The translations under genes and the position numbers were made by a program. Shown one piece after another: positions 13,288 through 14,444 of a stretch of DNA of 14,444 nucleotides. The stretch is from Candidatus Wildermuthbacteria bacterium GWA2_46_15. GTDB taxonomy: Bacteria; Patescibacteriota; Minisyncoccia; Minisyncoccales; GWA2-46-15. The stretch spans positions 1 to 14,444 of the forward strand of contig MHTO01000024.1 of the NCBI GenBank assembly GCA_001823105.1, given 5' to 3'. Under the pieces are notes generated by a model. That model saw only the letters and a program-made list of their open reading frames with translations, made no database searches and was not told the origin of the DNA. Positions within the stretch are counted from its first letter, which is position 1, and each line of letters opens with the position of its first letter.

Positions 13288-13301
13288 GAACAAATTTGTT
13301 C
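13288..13301. repeat. Perfect 14-bp palindrome GAACAAATTTGTTC
   Basis: The site is identical to its reverse complement and lies in the 140-base gap between the unknown gene and the rnpB terminator. It could be a protein-binding site. It is not followed by a T-run. About three bases downstream, AAATCG (13304-13309) can pair with CGATTT (13321-13326), which runs into further T bases, and may be a weak terminator for the gene at 12397. Nothing else is evident in this gap. Confidence 0.4.
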
Positions 13302-13364
13302 TTAAATCGTGAATTTGGCGCGATTTTTGCGAATTTGGGCCAAATCAACTTTTTTATTTGAATC

Positions 13365-13387
13365 AAAAAATCCCGCTTTAAGCGGGA
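13365..13387 (-). terminator. Intrinsic terminator of rnpB
   Basis: Read on the - strand, the hairpin TCCCGCTTAAAGCGGGA (13387-13371; 7-bp stem, 3-base loop) is followed at once by TTTTTT (13370-13365). It begins a few bases after helix P1 of RNase P RNA closes, the expected place for the end of the transcript. The same 17-base palindrome with one change occurs inside rnpB at 13427-13443. Confidence 0.85.
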
Positions 13388-13393
13388 CTCTTT

Positions 13394-13813
13394 GGTTTCC
13401 AGTCAGTCTATAAGCCGAATTCTGTATCCCGCTGTAAGCGGGATGGTAACCATTTCTCTGGGCCTTCGATTACTCTCAGGCTCTAGCCCTTCGATAAACT
13501 CAGGGCAATAGCGAACTACTTTTAACTCCTCAGGATTTTCCGCGGGGAAATTCCGACGAGCTTTGTTCTTGCACCCAGGTAAGTGTTTAGCCGTTTCATT
13601 CTCGAAATTACTTTCGAGACTCGCCCCGCAAAGACGCTTTCGCGTCCACGGGGCGTTCCTCAGCTTTCGCTTCGGAACGTCTCTGCTCGCAACTCTCGCG
13701 TTACCGCGTGCGGGCGTTACCCGCTACCCTGCTGCCCGATAAGGGCGGGTGTTCGGACTTTCCTCCCGGTTGGGGATTAACCCAACCGAGCGGTTACCCG
13801 ACTGGCTGGAACG
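13394..13813 (-). ncRNA. rnpB: RNase P RNA, bacterial type A-like
   Basis: This is the catalytic RNA that trims the 5' leader from pre-tRNA. On the - strand the universal 5' core GGGAGGAAAGTCCGAAC (13767-13751) and the 3' core ACAGAATTCGGCTTAT (13425-13410) are both present; together they form helix P4 and its flanks. The ends pair as P1: CCAGCCAGTC (13809-13800) with GACTGACTGG (13408-13399). The L15/J15 region reads GGCTAAAC...TGGGTGCAAGAACAAA. Helix P18 is GCCTGAGAGTAATCGAAGGC (13481-13462), with tandem G-A pairs and a GUAA tetraloop. A P19-like hairpin lies at 13443-13427, and an extra hairpin (13505-13487) precedes P18. Length of about 420 nt is normal for type A. Exact ends are set by P1 and by the predicted promoter and are uncertain by a few bases. 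Confidence 0.95.
13487..13505 (-). repeat. Second copy of the CCCTGAG...TCGAAGGG repeat, inside rnpB
   Basis: On the - strand the sequence CCCTGAGTTTATCGAAGGG forms a hairpin of four Watson-Crick pairs, a tandem G-A/A-G and a further G-C pair, closed by a five-base loop. It is the counterpart of the repeat at 4126-4145 (CCCTGAG, then TCGAA, then GGG) and lies directly next to P18, which has almost the same stem. Confidence 0.65.
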
Positions 13814-13818
13814 CTTCA

Positions 13819-13847
13819 ATTTTAACAGAATCTCGGTTTCTTGTCAA
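13819..13847 (-). promoter_or_regulatory. rnpB promoter
   Basis: On the - strand a perfect TTGACA (13847-13842) is followed after exactly 17 bases by TAAAAT (13824-13819), which differs from the -10 consensus at one position. Transcription would begin near 13812, which matches the first bases of helix P1. This is the strongest promoter in the window, as expected for a structural RNA. Confidence 0.85.
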
Positions 13848-13869
13848 TTCCGGGGTTAAATATTAAGAT
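13841..13869 (+). promoter_or_regulatory. Possible murJ promoter overlapping the rnpB -35 box
   Basis: On the + strand TTGTCA (13841-13846) and TAAGAT (13864-13869) are 17 bases apart; the matches are 5/6 and 4/6. The -35 box shares bases with that of rnpB on the other strand, so the two promoters would compete for polymerase. Transcription would begin near 13876, almost at the murJ start, giving a nearly leaderless mRNA. Confidence 0.35.
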
Positions 13870-13883
13870 AAAGGATGGGAAAG

Positions 13884-14444
13884 ATGAAGAATTTGACTTT
13901 TTCCGCCGCCATTTTGGCGGGTTCGACATTTTTAAGCGCGGTTTTGGGGATTTTGAGAGACCGGCTTTTGGCCAGTCGTTTCGGCGTCGGTGTGGATTTG
14001 GATATTTACGCCGCCGCTTTTCGTATTCCAGATTTGGTTTACACGTTTTTAATTACCGGCGGTTTGGCCATCGCTTTTTTACCTCTTTTCTCCGAATTTT
14101 TTGCCCGGGACGAAAAAGAAGGCTGGGAAACGGCTAATCATATTCTTAACGCCTTCTTGGTATTTTTAGTTTTAATGTCGTCGTTGCTGTTTTTGTTGAG
14201 TCCCTGGCTGGTTAAGATTTTGCTTCCCGGTTTCCCGGTCGAAGTTCAGAACTCAGCCTTAAAATTGGTAAGACTTCTTTTCTTGAGTCCGATTTTCTTT
14301 GGTTTGGCCAATATTTTTTCCGGTATTCTTCAGTATTTCAACCGTTTTTTTATTTATGGTTTGGCGCCGGTTATTTACAATCTCTCCATCATCGGGGGCA
14401 TTCTTTTTCTGGCGCCCCGTTTTGGCATTTTTGGAGTTGGCCTG
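13884..14444 (+). CDS. murJ: MurJ-like lipid II flippase (MviN family), 5' part only
   Basis: The frame is open from the ATG to the end of the window (187 codons) and continues outside it. MurJ flips the peptidoglycan precursor lipid II across the inner membrane; it belongs to the MOP exporter superfamily. The visible part has about six hydrophobic segments and the family markers VLGILRDRLLASRFG (20-34), DIYAAAFRIPDLVY (40-53), AFLPLFSEFF (64-73), LLSPWLVKILLPGF and FSGILQYFNRFFIYGLAPVIYNLSIIGGI. By eye, E. coli Arg24 and Asp39 are kept (Arg25, Asp40), but Arg18, Arg52 and Glu57 are replaced by Ala19, Tyr53 and Thr58. A second in-frame ATG at 13875 is possible; AAGG at 13871-13874 is correctly spaced for 13884, while the predicted promoter would suit a leaderless start at 13875. 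Confidence 0.88.
   Translation, partial: MKNLTFSAAILAGSTFLSAVLGILRDRLLASRFGVGVDLDIYAAAFRIPDLVYTFLITGGLAIAFLPLFSEFFARDEKEGWETANHILNAFLVFLVLMSSLLFLLSPWLVKILLPGFPVEVQNSALKLVRLLFLSPIFFGLANIFSGILQYFNRFFIYGLAPVIYNLSIIGGILFLAPRFGIFGVGL

Noticed and set aside
13287..13302. LexA/SOS box
   Set aside because: The spacing between GAAC and GTTC is six bases instead of four, and no damage-response gene follows.
13583..13780. Open frame of 65 codons on the + strand
   Set aside because: It lies wholly within RNase P RNA on the opposite strand, and the translation is arginine/serine-rich as expected from structural GC hairpins.
13841..14137. Open frame of 98 codons on the + strand starting at TTG
   Set aside because: It is a different-frame shadow of the MurJ gene; the Phe/Arg/Gly-rich translation has no protein character, and it begins inside the promoter region.

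Overview
The window is a compact stretch of bacterial chromosome, almost entirely coded on the + strand. It looks like a member of the Candidate Phyla Radiation (Patescibacteria), probably a Parcubacteria-like lineage. The reasons are short versions of universal genes (SecD about 475 aa, SecF 290 aa, a 347-aa phosphoglycerate kinase homologue), few Shine-Dalgarno sequences, a VirD4/TraG-like ATPase behind an aromatic-rich membrane protein, a sigma-region-4/HARE regulator, and MurJ next to rnpB. TGA is used as a stop, so code 11 fits. The lineage is an inference from gene content; no 16S or ribosomal protein gene is present.

Layout. 1-322: 3' part of an MTH1-like Nudix hydrolase, followed by an unexplained in-frame tail and a hairpin-rich leader. 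533-925: a COG3575-type nucleotidyltransferase homologue that has lost its catalytic middle. 941-1756: an AT-rich FkbM-type methyltransferase. 1760-4110: a near-consensus promoter driving secD and secF, with a long inverted repeat over the secF stop. 4170-5327: a second promoter and a sigma-70 region 4 plus HARE-HTH protein. 5363-8355: a membrane protein followed by a VirD4/TraG-type ATPase, which overlaps a catalytically suspicious pgk (8339-9382). 9383-9508: a hairpin built of degenerate heptamers. 9509-11127: a RecJ-like DHH phosphoesterase overlapping an RNase HI. 11197-11640: a promoter, a perfect 16-bp palindrome and a TrpR/YerC-family repressor closed by an intrinsic terminator. 11669-13251: two unrecognised genes. 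13365-13847: RNase P RNA on the - strand with its own promoter and terminator. 13884 to the end: the 5' part of murJ, divergent from rnpB.

How the genes fit together. secD and secF form the accessory export motor of the Sec translocon. Overlaps and short gaps suggest that 4260-11127 is transcribed largely as one unit that mixes a regulator, a conjugation-like ATPase module, a glycolytic enzyme homologue and two nucleic-acid nucleases. The repressor at 11264 probably controls itself through the palindrome between its promoter and start codon.

The points most worth a second look are the PGK homologue with replaced active-site residues, the two-gene membrane/ATPase module, a stem motif (CCTGAG...TCGAAGG) shared by RNase P helix P18 and two further hairpins, the duplicated hairpin forming both a 3' helix and the terminator of rnpB, and the heptamer hairpin. 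All alignments to known families were made by eye from memory.
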